Source: Candidatus Babelota bacterium (lineage in GTDB: Bacteria; Babelota; Babeliae; Babelales; Chromulinivoraceae). Taken from it: a stretch of 64,000 nucleotides of DNA. The stretch's first letter is position 1. The number at the start of each line of letters is the position of its first letter. The stretch is from NCBI GenBank assembly GCA_016183005.1, contig JACPFN010000002.1, positions 37,163-101,162 of the forward strand. Reading direction: 5' to 3'. Of the stretch, positions 35,101-43,517 are shown one piece after another. The position numbers were made by a program, and so were the translations under genes. The notes under the pieces are model-generated. The model was given only the letters and a program-made list of their open reading frames with translations, had not been told where the DNA came from and searched no databases.

Positions 35101-35709
35101 TTAGAGTTGAAAATTAGGCATGACTGATTGCATTCTATGTAAGAAAACTTTTAATTTCTGATAATCATTTTTAGATAATATTGAAAATGTTTCTATAAAA
35201 TCATGCAAGTTGGTTTTATGGAGACATTTTTTTTCATGTAGGTTTTTAACAATAGCAAGTAATAATTCGTCAAAATTTAATATTTGTGATTGTTGATTAA
35301 ATAGGATGTTTAAAAATTGATTGTTAGAAAAAAATGCTTTGTATTCTTTATCGTTAGCCTGTGAGATAAAGGAATGAATTTTTGCCGGTTGACTTGGAAT
35401 GTGGTAAAAAATAGAATCGTTTTGTTCATATCCTACAGCAATACAAGTAAATTTAGTTTGTAAAAATTCAAATATTTGAGGCTGGTCCCTTAAGAGCTCT
35501 TCTTCTGTTTTTTTGTATGTCATTGGTTTTCTTGCAGGGTCATTAGAGCCAGTTTGAATATTGCAAACAATGCCATAGGCCTTTACGTTGTTGTTTTTTG
35601 TTATTACCAGAGAGCCAAACTCTGGAATATTATTCCATTTCCAAGATTGTCCTATCCAGTTTGACAGGGTCCCTTCAATGACTTCAGCAAAAGATTGATT
35701 GTTGTTCAT
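35101..35709 (-). CDS. HAS-barrel-like protein
   Basis: 202 residues. The N-terminal half (FGSLVITKNNNVKAYGIVCN, then GSNDPARKPM, EEELLRDQPQIFEFLQT and FTCIAVGY) resembles the HAS-barrel proteins related to HerA and ATP-synthase N-terminal barrels. The C-terminal half is helical. It overlaps the 3' end of rnhB by 26 bp and follows it in the same direction. AGGTAATAAC precedes the ATG. Role unknown; the fold call rests on recalled pattern only. Confidence 0.6.
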   Translation of the reverse strand: MNNNQSFAEVIEGTLSNWIGQSWKWNNIPEFGSLVITKNNNVKAYGIVCNIQTGSNDPARKPMTYKKTEEELLRDQPQIFEFLQTKFTCIAVGYEQNDSIFYHIPSQPAKIHSFISQANDKEYKAFFSNNQFLNILFNQQSQILNFDELLLAIVKNLHEKKCLHKTNLHDFIETFSILSKNDYQKLKVFLHRMQSVMPNFQL

Positions 35710-36379
35710 TGTTATTACCTAGTAAGATCCATTCTAAATATGAATTTCTGTGGATAATGGATGGTTTTAAAGAAAGGGTGTTTTTTTTGTGTAAAGACGT
35801 ACAGTAACCTTTATGTTTATTAAGATCATAGCCGGGAAAACTTGTTTCTAGTCTTAACATAAGCTTATCTCTTGTTACTTTTGCGATAATTGATGCTGCT
35901 GCGATTGAGGTCGATTTGGATTCACCTTGGGTCATGGATACTATTTCAATATCATGGTATGGGGTATTTTGTAAATTTATGGGCATTGCATCAACGGCTA
36001 TTAAATTTGGTCTTGTTGAATTGTTTAAAACATGTAGTAACGCTAAACGCATGTGTCGGGCTGTTGTTTGATAAATATTATATTGATCAATGAGTCTTGG
36101 GCTTGCAATGCTTACAGAGAATATGCATTTATCCAAAAGCCAGTTATACATAAAAATTAATTGTTTATCGGTAAGCTTTTTTGAATCTATTAAAAATTTA
36201 TGCTTGGTGTTGGGTTTGAGGATTGCTGCTGCAATAACTACTGGTCCGGCCATACAGCCCCTGCCCGCTTCATCGATTCCGCAGACTATTTTATTTTCTT
36301 TCCAATAGTGTTTTTCTACAGGATATAGTTTCTTATCCTTACTTATTGCATTAGATCGTTGTTTTGAACTTTTTTTCAT
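35684..36379 (-). CDS. rnhB: ribonuclease HII
   Basis: 231 residues. It has CGIDEAGRGCMAGPVV with the first catalytic Asp-Glu pair, IDSKKLTDKQ, IAVDAMPI with a catalytic Asp, and SIAAASIIAKVTRDKLM and GYDLNKHKGY near the end. It removes ribonucleotides and RNA primers from DNA. It starts at ATG 36379 with no clear Shine-Dalgarno and is divergent from the HTH-S24 gene. Confidence 0.95.
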   Translation of the reverse strand: MKKSSKQRSNAISKDKKLYPVEKHYWKENKIVCGIDEAGRGCMAGPVVIAAAILKPNTKHKFLIDSKKLTDKQLIFMYNWLLDKCIFSVSIASPRLIDQYNIYQTTARHMRLALLHVLNNSTRPNLIAVDAMPINLQNTPYHDIEIVSMTQGESKSTSIAAASIIAKVTRDKLMLRLETSFPGYDLNKHKGYCTSLHKKNTLSLKPSIIHRNSYLEWILLGNNNEQQSIFC

Positions 36380-36407
36380 TTGACAGATTGTAATAATTTA
36401 TTATTCT
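36380..36407 (+). promoter_or_regulatory. predicted sigma-70-type promoter of the HTH-S24 gene
   Basis: TTGACA (36380-36385) and TATTCT (36402-36407) are 16 bp apart, 58 bp before the TTG start at 36465. The spacer that follows carries three TACTA-type repeats between 36430 and 36460 that could be an operator; this is speculative. Confidence 0.5.
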
Positions 36408-36464
36408 TTATTGTTGATTACTTTTAGCATACTACCGTACTATTAATAAAGGACTACTAAAGTT

Positions 36465-37070
36465 TTGGCAGAAAAAACAGGTATGTCTGAAAGCTATTTG
36501 ACCCATATTAAAAATGGAACTCGCCGTTGGAACGAAGATTCATTGCGCAAATTAGCTAATGCGTTTGAAATAAGCCCTGTAGATCTTTTTATGCAGCGTC
36601 GCAAGCGTACCGACAATATAGACAATAATGTTAGTCTGCCTGAAAAAATAGATATACATTTGCGCCTGGGAGTGATTCCGGTGGTCGGAGAGATTCCTTC
36701 GAATCCATCTCCATATTCTAATCAGTTAATGCAGGTAACTTCTGGGTATAAAGATGTATTTGTTCCAGGTATTAATCTTGTTGATACATCTATGTTTGCA
36801 TTGGCTGTTGATTCTAATATGATGGCGCCAATCTTTTTGAAAAATGATTTGTTAATTATTTCTCCTGAAACCTGGACCAGGACGGGTGATATTGGAGCTG
36901 TTGAATATGGTAATCAAGATGTTAAAAAAGCTATCATGAAGATAACTTATACCGATGAGTTTGTTATTTTGACATCTTTGAATCCAAGAGATGCTTCCAT
37001 AGCTCTTATACGAGGTAAGGATTATTTTAAAAATATAGGCAAGGTTGTGCAAAGAATTCAAGATTTTTAA
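36465..37070 (+). CDS. LexA/CI-like HTH protein with S24 fold lacking the catalytic Ser
   Basis: 201 residues from TTG 36465 (AAAGGA upstream; an in-frame stop lies just before, so no longer start is possible). The N-terminus begins inside an XRE-type HTH: AEKTGMSESYLTHIKNGTRRW and LRKLANAFEISPVDLF. Helix 1 is absent. The C-terminal half has the S24/LexA beta fold (IPVVGEIP; DLLIISPETWTRTGDIGAV; the VKKAIMKI Lys region). The nucleophile box GDSMxP reads DSNMMAP, so Ser is replaced by Met. It is probably a repressor that cannot self-cleave; targets are unknown. Confidence 0.78.
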   Translation: MAEKTGMSESYLTHIKNGTRRWNEDSLRKLANAFEISPVDLFMQRRKRTDNIDNNVSLPEKIDIHLRLGVIPVVGEIPSNPSPYSNQLMQVTSGYKDVFVPGINLVDTSMFALAVDSNMMAPIFLKNDLLIISPETWTRTGDIGAVEYGNQDVKKAIMKITYTDEFVILTSLNPRDASIALIRGKDYFKNIGKVVQRIQDF

Positions 37071-37144
37071 AAAAACTATATTCAGATTAGATCTTTTTTA
37101 AGATTTTGTTAAACTATATAATGATTTTAATATTTTAACCTATT

Positions 37145-37168
37145 ATACCAAGCTAGCTGCATTGGTAT
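37145..37168 (+). promoter_or_regulatory. leader hairpin of the rpsF operon
   Basis: ATACCAA (37145-37151) pairs with TTGGTAT (37162-37168) around a 10-nt loop, 24 bp before the rpsF ATG. A TATAAT box lies at 37117-37122. S6-S18 leaders are known to be autoregulated in several bacteria; the usual CCG bulge is not evident here, so this is only a candidate. Confidence 0.35.
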
Positions 37169-37192
37169 ATTAATCCAAGTAGGGTACATCAT

Positions 37193-37684
37193 ATGTTCAG
37201 ATATGAAGTTCTATTTTTGACAGTGCCAGAGATTACCAAAGATGAATCTGAGGCTGTAAAATCTCATTTTACTAAAGTTATACGCGCACACAAAGGTTCA
37301 ATGTTATCCTTTGATCGTTGGGGTAAGTATCGTTTAGCTTATCCAGTTAACAAAAATGAGTATGGTGTTTACTTTTTAACACGTTTTGAAGTTGAGAATG
37401 ACCAAAAGGAATCTCTTCTTGCTGATATTAAAAATATCTTTGTGTTTAAATTTAATTCATTGATTCCTAAACATATTATAGAGCGTCTTGATCCAAAAGC
37501 TTCGCTTGAGTATCGTCGTCCGGATTCATTGGAAGATAGTCCGCAGGATGTTGATACTTTCTTAAAACGCAATGAGATGGAAGGTCTTATCAAAAAAGCC
37601 CCAAGAAAAGGTTTTGTTGCTAAGGACAAAGTTTCATCAGTTATTAAAGAAATAGAAGATGAAGATATGGAAGATATAGAGTAA
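37193..37684 (+). CDS. rpsF: 30S ribosomal protein S6
   Basis: 163 residues: the normal S6 fold in the first 100 or so (MFRYEVLFLTVPEIT; RWGKYRLAYPVNKNEYGVYFL), then a long charged C-terminal extension ending in an acidic DEDMEDIE tail. AGGG precedes the start. Next gene rpsR; the order rpsF-rpsR is usual, but ssb and rplI are missing from this cluster. Confidence 0.95.
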   Translation: MFRYEVLFLTVPEITKDESEAVKSHFTKVIRAHKGSMLSFDRWGKYRLAYPVNKNEYGVYFLTRFEVENDQKESLLADIKNIFVFKFNSLIPKHIIERLDPKASLEYRRPDSLEDSPQDVDTFLKRNEMEGLIKKAPRKGFVAKDKVSSVIKEIEDEDMEDIE

Positions 37685-37736
37685 TTATATCTTAATGGGT
37701 CAAAGATTTAAATTTTTATAATTAAGAGAAAATATT

Positions 37737-38024
37737 ATGACAAAAAAAATTAAATTAAAAATCAGTGCACGTCTTTTAAAGAAAAAATTTAGAAAAAAAG
37801 GGCATGGTCAAAGAAAGCGTTGTCGTTTTTCAGATAATCCTGAAATGCTTCATGATCTAAATTATAAGAATATTGATTTGCTTAGAAAATTTGTTACTGA
37901 GCGTGGTAAGATTTTACCGTCACGTATTTCAGGAAATTCAAGCAAAGTACAAAGAATTCTTGCAGCAGAGATAAAAAAAGCAAGAATTATGGCTCTTTTG
38001 CCGTTCTGTGCAACTGAGTATTAA
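37737..38024 (+). CDS. rpsR: 30S ribosomal protein S18
   Basis: 95 residues. The core has IDYKN-like [25 protein letters not shown], followed by a normal C-terminus with ARIMALLPF. The N-terminal basic region is longer than in E. coli. It binds S6 in the 30S platform. 52 bp separate it from rpsF, and truA follows after 11 bp. Confidence 0.95.
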   Translation: MTKKIKLKISARLLKKKFRKKGHGQRKRCRFSDNPEMLHDLNYKNIDLLRKFVTERGKILPSRISGNSSKVQRILAAEIKKARIMALLPFCATEY

Positions 38025-38035
38025 TCTTATTTAGT

Positions 38036-38791
38036 ATGACTTTTTATAGAATTGTTGTTGCTTATGATGGTACGGCCTATAGGGGATGGCAGGAACAGAA
38101 TAATGCAACAACAATTTCTGGAACTCTGATAAAAGCATTTGAAGAAGTTTTTTTTCAAGAAGCTAAAATTTTAGGTGCGTCTCGTACTGATGCGGGTGTA
38201 CATGCTTTGAGTCAGGTTGCTATCTTAAGAACCGGTGTGAATATTTTCCCAGAAAAAATGCTTCAGGCTTGGAGTAAGGCAATTCCAAGTGATATCACTA
38301 TTAGGTCAATTGAAAAGATAGACAGCTTGGTTCATCCGCATGATGGAGTTATTGAAAAGACATATGCATATCATATTTTTTTAGAGCGTCCTTTGCCATT
38401 TTATCAAAGATTTGGTTGGTATATTTATAAACCATTAAATCTTGAAATTTTGCAAAAGGCGCTTAATGTTTTTATTGGTCAGCATGATTTTAGATCCTTT
38501 TGTACAGGGGATGATCTGTCTGATACGATTCGTACTATTGATAGCGTGAAAATCTTATATGTTTCTTCTTGGAATGCTTATAAGATTGAAATTAAGGGAA
38601 AGAGTTTTTTAAGATATATGATTCGAAGAATAGTTGGGGCATCTGTTGCAATTGCTACATCCCCTAAATTAAACGTACAAGACTTACAGAATGTTTTAGA
38701 TGAAAAAAATCCATGCCATACTCTTCCAAATGCACCGGCAAAAGGATTAGTATTAGAACAGATAGTTTATCAAAAGGGGGATTTGCAGTGA
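38036..38791 (+). CDS. truA: tRNA pseudouridine38-40 synthase TruA
   Basis: 251 residues. YDGTAYRGWQEQ at the start, the catalytic Asp in GASRTDAGVHAL, HDFRSFCTG, and SFLRYMIRRIVGA near the end match the family. It makes pseudouridine at positions 38-40 in the anticodon stem. The stop overlaps the next gene (GTGA), so the pair is translationally coupled. No Shine-Dalgarno is evident. Confidence 0.95.
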   Translation: MTFYRIVVAYDGTAYRGWQEQNNATTISGTLIKAFEEVFFQEAKILGASRTDAGVHALSQVAILRTGVNIFPEKMLQAWSKAIPSDITIRSIEKIDSLVHPHDGVIEKTYAYHIFLERPLPFYQRFGWYIYKPLNLEILQKALNVFIGQHDFRSFCTGDDLSDTIRTIDSVKILYVSSWNAYKIEIKGKSFLRYMIRRIVGASVAIATSPKLNVQDLQNVLDEKNPCHTLPNAPAKGLVLEQIVYQKGDLQ

Positions 38792-39372
38792 AAAAAAGAT
38801 TATTTTTTATAGGGATATTTGTTGTTTTGATTGGCATAAGTTTTTATATGTTTAAAAACTATTTTTCAGATAATTCAAGTTCTGGATTTGTTGTTCGAGA
38901 TTTTGATTATAATAAAGATCATCAAGCTGTAGATAATCTGTTCCATAAGGATGATAATTGGTATTGGATGATAAGTACGCAAAATACAGATACTTATTCA
39001 ATAGATTTTGCTCTGAGGTATAAAACTTCATCTCAGCATATTAAAAAGCAAGATATGGTTTTGAAGGTTTGTTTAATAGATGGTAAGATTGCGGGCTTTT
39101 TTTCATATTATCCAAAGATTCAAGGTTCTAATAAAATTTGGCAATTATTATTTTTAATAGTTGATCAAGATTTTCGTCGTCAGGGTATTGCAAGAAAACT
39201 TTTAACCAGTGCTGTTGATGATATGGTCAAACGCGGTGCAATTCGTATAGATATTGCTACACGTAATAATAATTTTAGAGCACAGAATTTATATAAGAGT
39301 TTTGGGGCAAAGCTTGTTGACTCTGATGATGGTGACTTTGTACATTTTTCTTGGTATAAACCCAAACTATAG
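38788..39372 (+). CDS. membrane-anchored or exported GNAT acetyltransferase
   Basis: 194 residues from GTG 38788, with AGGGGG upstream inside the truA end. Residues 1-27 form a signal peptide or single anchor (KKRLFFIGIFVVLIGISFYMF). The rest is a GNAT domain with DQDFRRQGIARKLLTSAV (motif A, acetyl-CoA binding), IRIDIATRNNNFRAQNLYKSFGAKLV (motif B). The unusual N-terminal hydrophobic segment suggests the domain sits outside the cytoplasm, where acetyl-CoA would be scarce unless the host supplies it. Target unknown. Confidence 0.75.
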   Translation: MKKRLFFIGIFVVLIGISFYMFKNYFSDNSSSGFVVRDFDYNKDHQAVDNLFHKDDNWYWMISTQNTDTYSIDFALRYKTSSQHIKKQDMVLKVCLIDGKIAGFFSYYPKIQGSNKIWQLLFLIVDQDFRRQGIARKLLTSAVDDMVKRGAIRIDIATRNNNFRAQNLYKSFGAKLVDSDDGDFVHFSWYKPKL

Positions 39373-39472
39373 ATTTTTCAAAGTATTGATTTAGGGCTTG
39401 CTTTGGGCTTGTGCTATACTAAGACAAGGGGTTTGAAAATAAATTTTGAAATAAAAAATTGAAAGGATCTTT

Positions 39473-40087
39473 ATGACGAAGCAGTTAAGATTTTGTTTGT
39501 CTTTTTTTATGATTATTAATTTTGCATTATTGCAAGCCTCCTCTTTTCGGGTGGCTATACCTCAAAGTTTAGTTAAAAAGAATGCAACCTTGTTGCTTCT
39601 TGTATCTGATAGTGACGGAAAACAGTTTTTTAGAAAATATCGTTTAGGAAATGTTAAAGCTGGTACCATTAGACAAGAAGAATTAGAAATTGCCACAGAA
39701 AACAATGAAATGAATGGTAATGTTATAGAAATTTTATCAGATTTAGCTTTATCTGATACATCTAATCAAGATGCTGTAGTTGTATGTTTTCAATTAGATG
39801 ATCAATATCGAGTACTTCGTGTTATGGTTCTTAAGGATACTCTATTCGAGGATAATCCATTTGACGTTGTTGCTTTGTCTGTTTCTTCAGAGATTGAGTT
39901 CGATCAATTTTATGAAGAGATGCAGAATGTTGATGCATTAGAACAACTAACTAATGATTTAAAGAATTGTGATGTTTCTAATATACATAATCAACCAGAA
40001 ATTGCATGGTTTGAAAAATATATGTTATACGCAAAGATATTTACATATGAAGTTACAAAGGCTGTGTCATCTGTTTGGTGGAAATAA
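39473..40087 (+). CDS. secreted protein, unknown
   Basis: 204 residues with signal peptide MTKQLRFCLSFFMIINFALLQAS. The mature N-terminal region (FRVAIPQSLVKKNATLLLLVSD, KYRLGNV) looks beta-rich; the C-terminal end is helical and aromatic (WFEKYMLYAKIFTYEV). GAAAGGA precedes the start. The stop shares bases with the rsmE start (TAATG). No family is recognised. Confidence 0.65.
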   Translation: MTKQLRFCLSFFMIINFALLQASSFRVAIPQSLVKKNATLLLLVSDSDGKQFFRKYRLGNVKAGTIRQEELEIATENNEMNGNVIEILSDLALSDTSNQDAVVVCFQLDDQYRVLRVMVLKDTLFEDNPFDVVALSVSSEIEFDQFYEEMQNVDALEQLTNDLKNCDVSNIHNQPEIAWFEKYMLYAKIFTYEVTKAVSSVWWK

Positions 40088-40821
40088 TGGCCTTGAGCGA
40101 TAAGCATATTTTTGCAATTTATATAGCGAATTTTTGGAATAATGTTTATAAGGTCGATGCCATAGTAAAGATTATTGATCCTGATATTGTTCATCGCTTG
40201 ATTAAGGTGCTACGTATTCAAATTGGTCAAAGATTTATTTTTTTCGATTCTGTATATCATGGCATTATTGAAATTTCTGATATTTCAAAAAAATATTTTT
40301 TAGTTACTATTATTAATTTTGAAAAAAATATTGAACCATTAGTAAAGATTAAGTTTTTATTACCGCTTTTAAAAAAGGAAGCCTTAGAAGAGGCTGTATA
40401 TTCTTTAGTTGAGATTGGAGTATCTGAAATTCAGCTAGTAGTAACTCAAAAATCTCGTCAAAAATTATTGAATGATAATGAATTTGTCCGCTTAGAAGCT
40501 ATTGTTGTTTCTGCTGCTGAACAATCTAAAAATTATGTTATTCCTAAGATAAAATTACCTATTCATTTGTCTGATATACAATTTAGCTTACAAGAACAAA
40601 AAATTGTTTTTGATCCGCAAGGAGAATCCTTTTTTGATTTAAAGGTAAAAATATTAAAAAGCAAAGAAATACATTTGCTTGTTGGTCCAGAAGGAGGATT
40701 GGCAAAAGAAGAGTTGCAGCAACTTGAGCATTATTTATTTCAAAAATGTCGATTAACATCAACAATACTTCGTGCGGTCCAGGCTATTTCTGTTGGAGTT
40801 GGATTATTTAAAGCAACTTAG
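40087..40821 (+). CDS. rsmE: 16S rRNA (uracil1498-N3)-methyltransferase RsmE
   Basis: 244 residues from ATG 40087, overlapping the previous stop. It has VHRLIKVLRIQIGQ (PUA-like domain), LLPLLKKEALEEAVYSLVEIGVSEI and the SPOUT knot LLVGPEGGLAKEEL. The RTETA motif reads RAVQA, an unusual change at the knot. It methylates U1498 in the ribosomal decoding site. Confidence 0.88.
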   Translation: MALSDKHIFAIYIANFWNNVYKVDAIVKIIDPDIVHRLIKVLRIQIGQRFIFFDSVYHGIIEISDISKKYFLVTIINFEKNIEPLVKIKFLLPLLKKEALEEAVYSLVEIGVSEIQLVVTQKSRQKLLNDNEFVRLEAIVVSAAEQSKNYVIPKIKLPIHLSDIQFSLQEQKIVFDPQGESFFDLKVKILKSKEIHLLVGPEGGLAKEELQQLEHYLFQKCRLTSTILRAVQAISVGVGLFKAT

Positions 40822-41389
40822 TAATTTATAAAGAAGACTCTTTTTATAGCAGTTCTTTTTTGGGTATTTTATTTAGAATAGTTTGATAATTTTAAAATTA
40901 TCAAAAAGTGCTGTTGAATATTTATTTATAGTTCCCATCGTAATATTATCTTATCGTGTATCCATTGTTACTAGTAATCATGATAATACTCAAATAAAAA
41001 AGATTCAATGAAGATCATACAGGCACGATTTTGATGAGTTATGCTGCAAGTGGAACAAGAGTTTTTTCAGTTACTCGAGATGAAATAGTCTATGTATGAC
41101 CAAGAAGAGAAAGCCTTGGAGGAATATATAGCTCGTAAGAGAATTAGTTGAGAATACAAACTTGATTTTAACTTGAATAGAAAGAAGATTTTGGAGGCAG
41201 AACATCAAGTTGTTACTCTGCAAAAAGAGCTTGATGAAAAGAAGCTTGGAAAATAGAATTTTATAACGAATAAGAAAAAATTATGCATTTACACAAAATT
41301 CATGACAAGCTCAGGGTGCGTGTTTAAAACGTGTTTTGTTTTTTAAATTTCTATTAAAAAACATTGATTTTATATTTGAAATTCAATAA
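40822..41389. other. 568-bp stretch with only degenerate coding traces
   Basis: No intact gene is visible. The left half (40822-41090) is AT-rich without a usable frame. The right half holds the remnant at 41092-41256. The spacing is long for this compact window, so a gene has probably been lost here. Confidence 0.5.
41092..41256 (+). pseudogene. remnant of a coiled-coil protein gene
   Basis: The frame from ATG 41092 reads MYDQEEKALEEYIARKRIS, then a TGA at 41149-41151, then EYKLDFNLNRKKILEAEHQV and VTLQKELDEKKLGK to TAG at 41256. The Glu/Lys/Leu pattern is that of a coding coiled coil. No Shine-Dalgarno, no family recognised. Because TGA is a stop elsewhere in the window, recoding is unlikely. 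Confidence 0.4.
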
Positions 41390-41794
41390 TTAAAAGTTTT
41401 TTACTTCAGGATATTTATCAGATTCTGCAAGACAATAGCGCTCTTGTGGGCTATCTTTAGGGTGTTCGGCGAATGTTACAAATATTTTTTCTTGATAACC
41501 GCCTTTTTCTTCTAATTTTTTTTCACGAACAGCTGTTAAATTTTTTTCTGTAAAGTTATGAAATTTTAAAAGTGTATATATAATTTCTTGTACATCCGCT
41601 AATTCAGTTAGTAATTCTTGTTCTGTTTGGGCTTTGCTTACTTCAGTAGCTTCTTCAAGTAGTTTTAGTTTAAGTTGTTTTAAAAAATCTTGATCATTGA
41701 GTTTGTAAGCATAAAGTTTGGAACCCTTATCTTCCATAATCTTAATAATCTTATCTCTAACTAATTTATTCTGTTTAAATGTGCGAAAATTCAT
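41390..41794 (-). CDS. predicted NTP pyrophosphohydrolase (COG4997-like, MazG-type fold)
   Basis: 134 residues. NKLVRDKIIKIMEDKG at the start and KLKLLEEATEVSKAQ with ELADVQEIIYTLLK match the all-alpha NTP-PPase EExxE...ExxD metal-binding pattern of COG4997. The family hydrolyses nucleotide triphosphates, probably as a housecleaning step. The C-terminal 40 residues are family-specific or local. No Shine-Dalgarno. Confidence 0.82.
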   Translation of the reverse strand: MNFRTFKQNKLVRDKIIKIMEDKGSKLYAYKLNDQDFLKQLKLKLLEEATEVSKAQTEQELLTELADVQEIIYTLLKFHNFTEKNLTAVREKKLEEKGGYQEKIFVTFAEHPKDSPQERYCLAESDKYPEVKNF

Positions 41795-41878
41795 GTTTTA
41801 ATGGGTAAAGTTATATGTTTAAAATTAATTTGTAGTTTATCATAGAAAAAAAGTTTGACTACTAAAGAACAGTAAAAG

Positions 41879-41906
41879 AGGAGAATGAGTAGTATCTCAT
41901 TCTCCT
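41879..41906 (-). terminator. terminator after 41914-42318
   Basis: 11-bp perfect arms AGGAGAATGAG (41879-41889) and CTCATTCTCCT (41896-41906), 6-nt loop, flanked by A/T runs, 8 bp beyond the stop. Confidence 0.8.
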
Positions 41907-41913
41907 TTAATTT

Positions 41914-42318
41914 TTAATGATTTGGAAAATAACCTGTTGTTAGTTGCTCATGTAAATCGTAAGATGGTTCTTCTAGTTGAAAATAGTTTGGATCATAGAT
42001 AGGTTGGCCATGACGCGGGTCCATAGTAGCTCTTGCCTCTATATCATTTTTTCTTTTGAAAAATGTATTAGATGTTCTTTGTTCTTTTTTTAGATTTTTT
42101 ATTTCATCTTTTAATATTTTTATTTTATTTTCTAATTTTTCAACGGTACCGGGTAATGGATTGCTTTTTTTTGTATTTTTTAATTCTCTTGAAAACTTTC
42201 GCAAAGTTTCTTTTTTCTGCTTTAAGGTTTGTTCAGTTAGATTAAAATTTACGTTTTTACTTATTAATTTTGTATGTATTCCGGCTAAAGAAAAAATTAA
42301 TGATATTCTTTTTATCAT
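41914..42318 (-). CDS. small coiled-coil protein, possibly exported
   Basis: 134 residues. A short hydrophobic N-terminus (MIKRISLIFSLAGIHTKLIS) may be a signal peptide. A long Lys/Glu coiled coil follows (about 25-85), then an acidic, Tyr/Pro-rich tail. AAGGAG precedes the ATG by 5 nt, so it is translated. Function unknown. Confidence 0.58.
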   Translation of the reverse strand: MIKRISLIFSLAGIHTKLISKNVNFNLTEQTLKQKKETLRKFSRELKNTKKSNPLPGTVEKLENKIKILKDEIKNLKKEQRTSNTFFKRKNDIEARATMDPRHGQPIYDPNYFQLEEPSYDLHEQLTTGYFPNH

Positions 42319-42405
42319 TTTTTCTCCTTAATTCTATTTTGATTATTACTTACTATTTAAAATAACTAAAATAGGTATTAAGAAACAATAAAAAAATATA
42401 TTTTT

Positions 42406-43053
42406 TTACTTGGTTGTAGCTAGTTCTTCAAAGTATATAGGTTTTAGATACTTAGAAGAAGAATTATTTTTGATGTATTGTTGATAGCTCAACGAAGCAA
42501 GAGTTTCTAGATTATTAAATAAAACTATCTGTTCTGGGTAAATAATTTTACTTAAAGATTTAAATTGTTTTTCATATTTAATCGCACTATTTCCCTGTAT
42601 GATGAGTTTATCTGGTTGAGAATTGATTATATTTAATATTTCGTTGATGTTGTTTGCTGCATATGAAACTCCTGAGTTGTTTTTTAATTTATAAAAGATA
42701 TGGTTTTCAAACGCATTCAATCCAATAAAATAATTTGTTTTTTTAATTTGCTCAGAAAGTAAATCTAAAGCATTAAGACCAATGAGCGGAATTTTTTTAA
42801 CAGTATAAATCCCATTGAGCATAGTAAGTATTGCACGAAGTGTATTATATGGGCCAGGACCAACATTTGCCGCTAAAAATGAAATATTGGATAAGTTTAA
42901 TTGTTGCGATTTGAGAAATAGTTCTATTGTAGGAATAGTTTTTCCTATCGCTTCAAATTTATGAAGGTTTACCGAGTTGACGATTGATCCATTTTGACAC
43001 AAGGCTATATCAATACTTTCGTAAGGATATTGAATAATCAGGGAATAATGCAT
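42406..43053 (-). CDS. tsaB: tRNA threonylcarbamoyladenosine biosynthesis protein TsaB
   Basis: 215 residues. ASKHA-fold protein with AANVGPGPYNTLRAILTMLNGI in place of GPGSFTGLRIG, and IPLIGLNALDLLSEQ matching the family. It partners TsaD (also in this window, 55064-56098) in making t6A37 on ANN-decoding tRNAs. The SFTG stretch reads PYNT here. It starts 2 bp after a tiny zinc-ribbon gene, so they are co-transcribed. Confidence 0.88.
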   Translation of the reverse strand: MHYSLIIQYPYESIDIALCQNGSIVNSVNLHKFEAIGKTIPTIELFLKSQQLNLSNISFLAANVGPGPYNTLRAILTMLNGIYTVKKIPLIGLNALDLLSEQIKKTNYFIGLNAFENHIFYKLKNNSGVSYAANNINEILNIINSQPDKLIIQGNSAIKYEKQFKSLSKIIYPEQIVLFNNLETLASLSYQQYIKNNSSSKYLKPIYFEELATTK

Positions 43054-43055
43054 AA

Positions 43056-43232
43056 CTATTTTTTTCTAGGTTTTTGTTGTTGTAAGTATATTCCAAAGTA
43101 ATCGTACTCTAAAACCTTTTCTTTTTTAAGGGCAATTTTCCCACAATTGAGACATTTCCACCCCTCAAAATTTAAAAAATGATCAAAGAACATTTGTTGA
43201 ATCATTAGTCCCGAACACTTTCTACACTGCAT
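43056..43232 (-). CDS. 58-residue zinc-ribbon protein
   Basis: Too short for a long-ORF search. ATG 43232 has GGAG upstream. The protein MQCRKCSGLMIQ... has a first CxxC (CRKC) and, about 27 residues later, a second CxxC (CLNC) followed by GK, the pattern of a zinc ribbon. It ends PRKK. It is probably a small nucleic-acid or protein-binding zinc finger. The 2-bp spacing to tsaB indicates co-expression. Confidence 0.72.
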   Translation of the reverse strand: MQCRKCSGLMIQQMFFDHFLNFEGWKCLNCGKIALKKEKVLEYDYFGIYLQQQKPRKK

Positions 43233-43517
43233 ACTTCATCTCCATCTTTTAAAAGAAGACAAGTAATATGTTAAAAATAATTTTTATGGAAAGTCAAGTT
43301 ATTGAAAATTAACTAATCTAGAATGCGGTGCTATAGGGAAAAATTATTTTTAGTTGGAGATTTACTCTCTGGTCTAATTGTTCATTTAGAAAATTAATAG
43401 ATTTTTATAAATTCCAGTATTTTTATTACACAAAGTGAAATTCTTGTTATGTTGTTAAGGTGGCGGCACTGCTAGCCTAAATTATTTAATATCTATATTT
43501 TAAAAAAATAATCTTTA

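Noticed and set aside
41092..41256. TGA read as an amino acid (recoded genetic code)
   Set aside because: TGA ends intact genes here, for example truA, so the internal TGA in the remnant is a normal stop.
43233..43517. tRNA or small RNA gene in the gap before ruvX
   Set aside because: No cloverleaf-like arms, no T-arm motif and no clear promoter-terminator pair seen.
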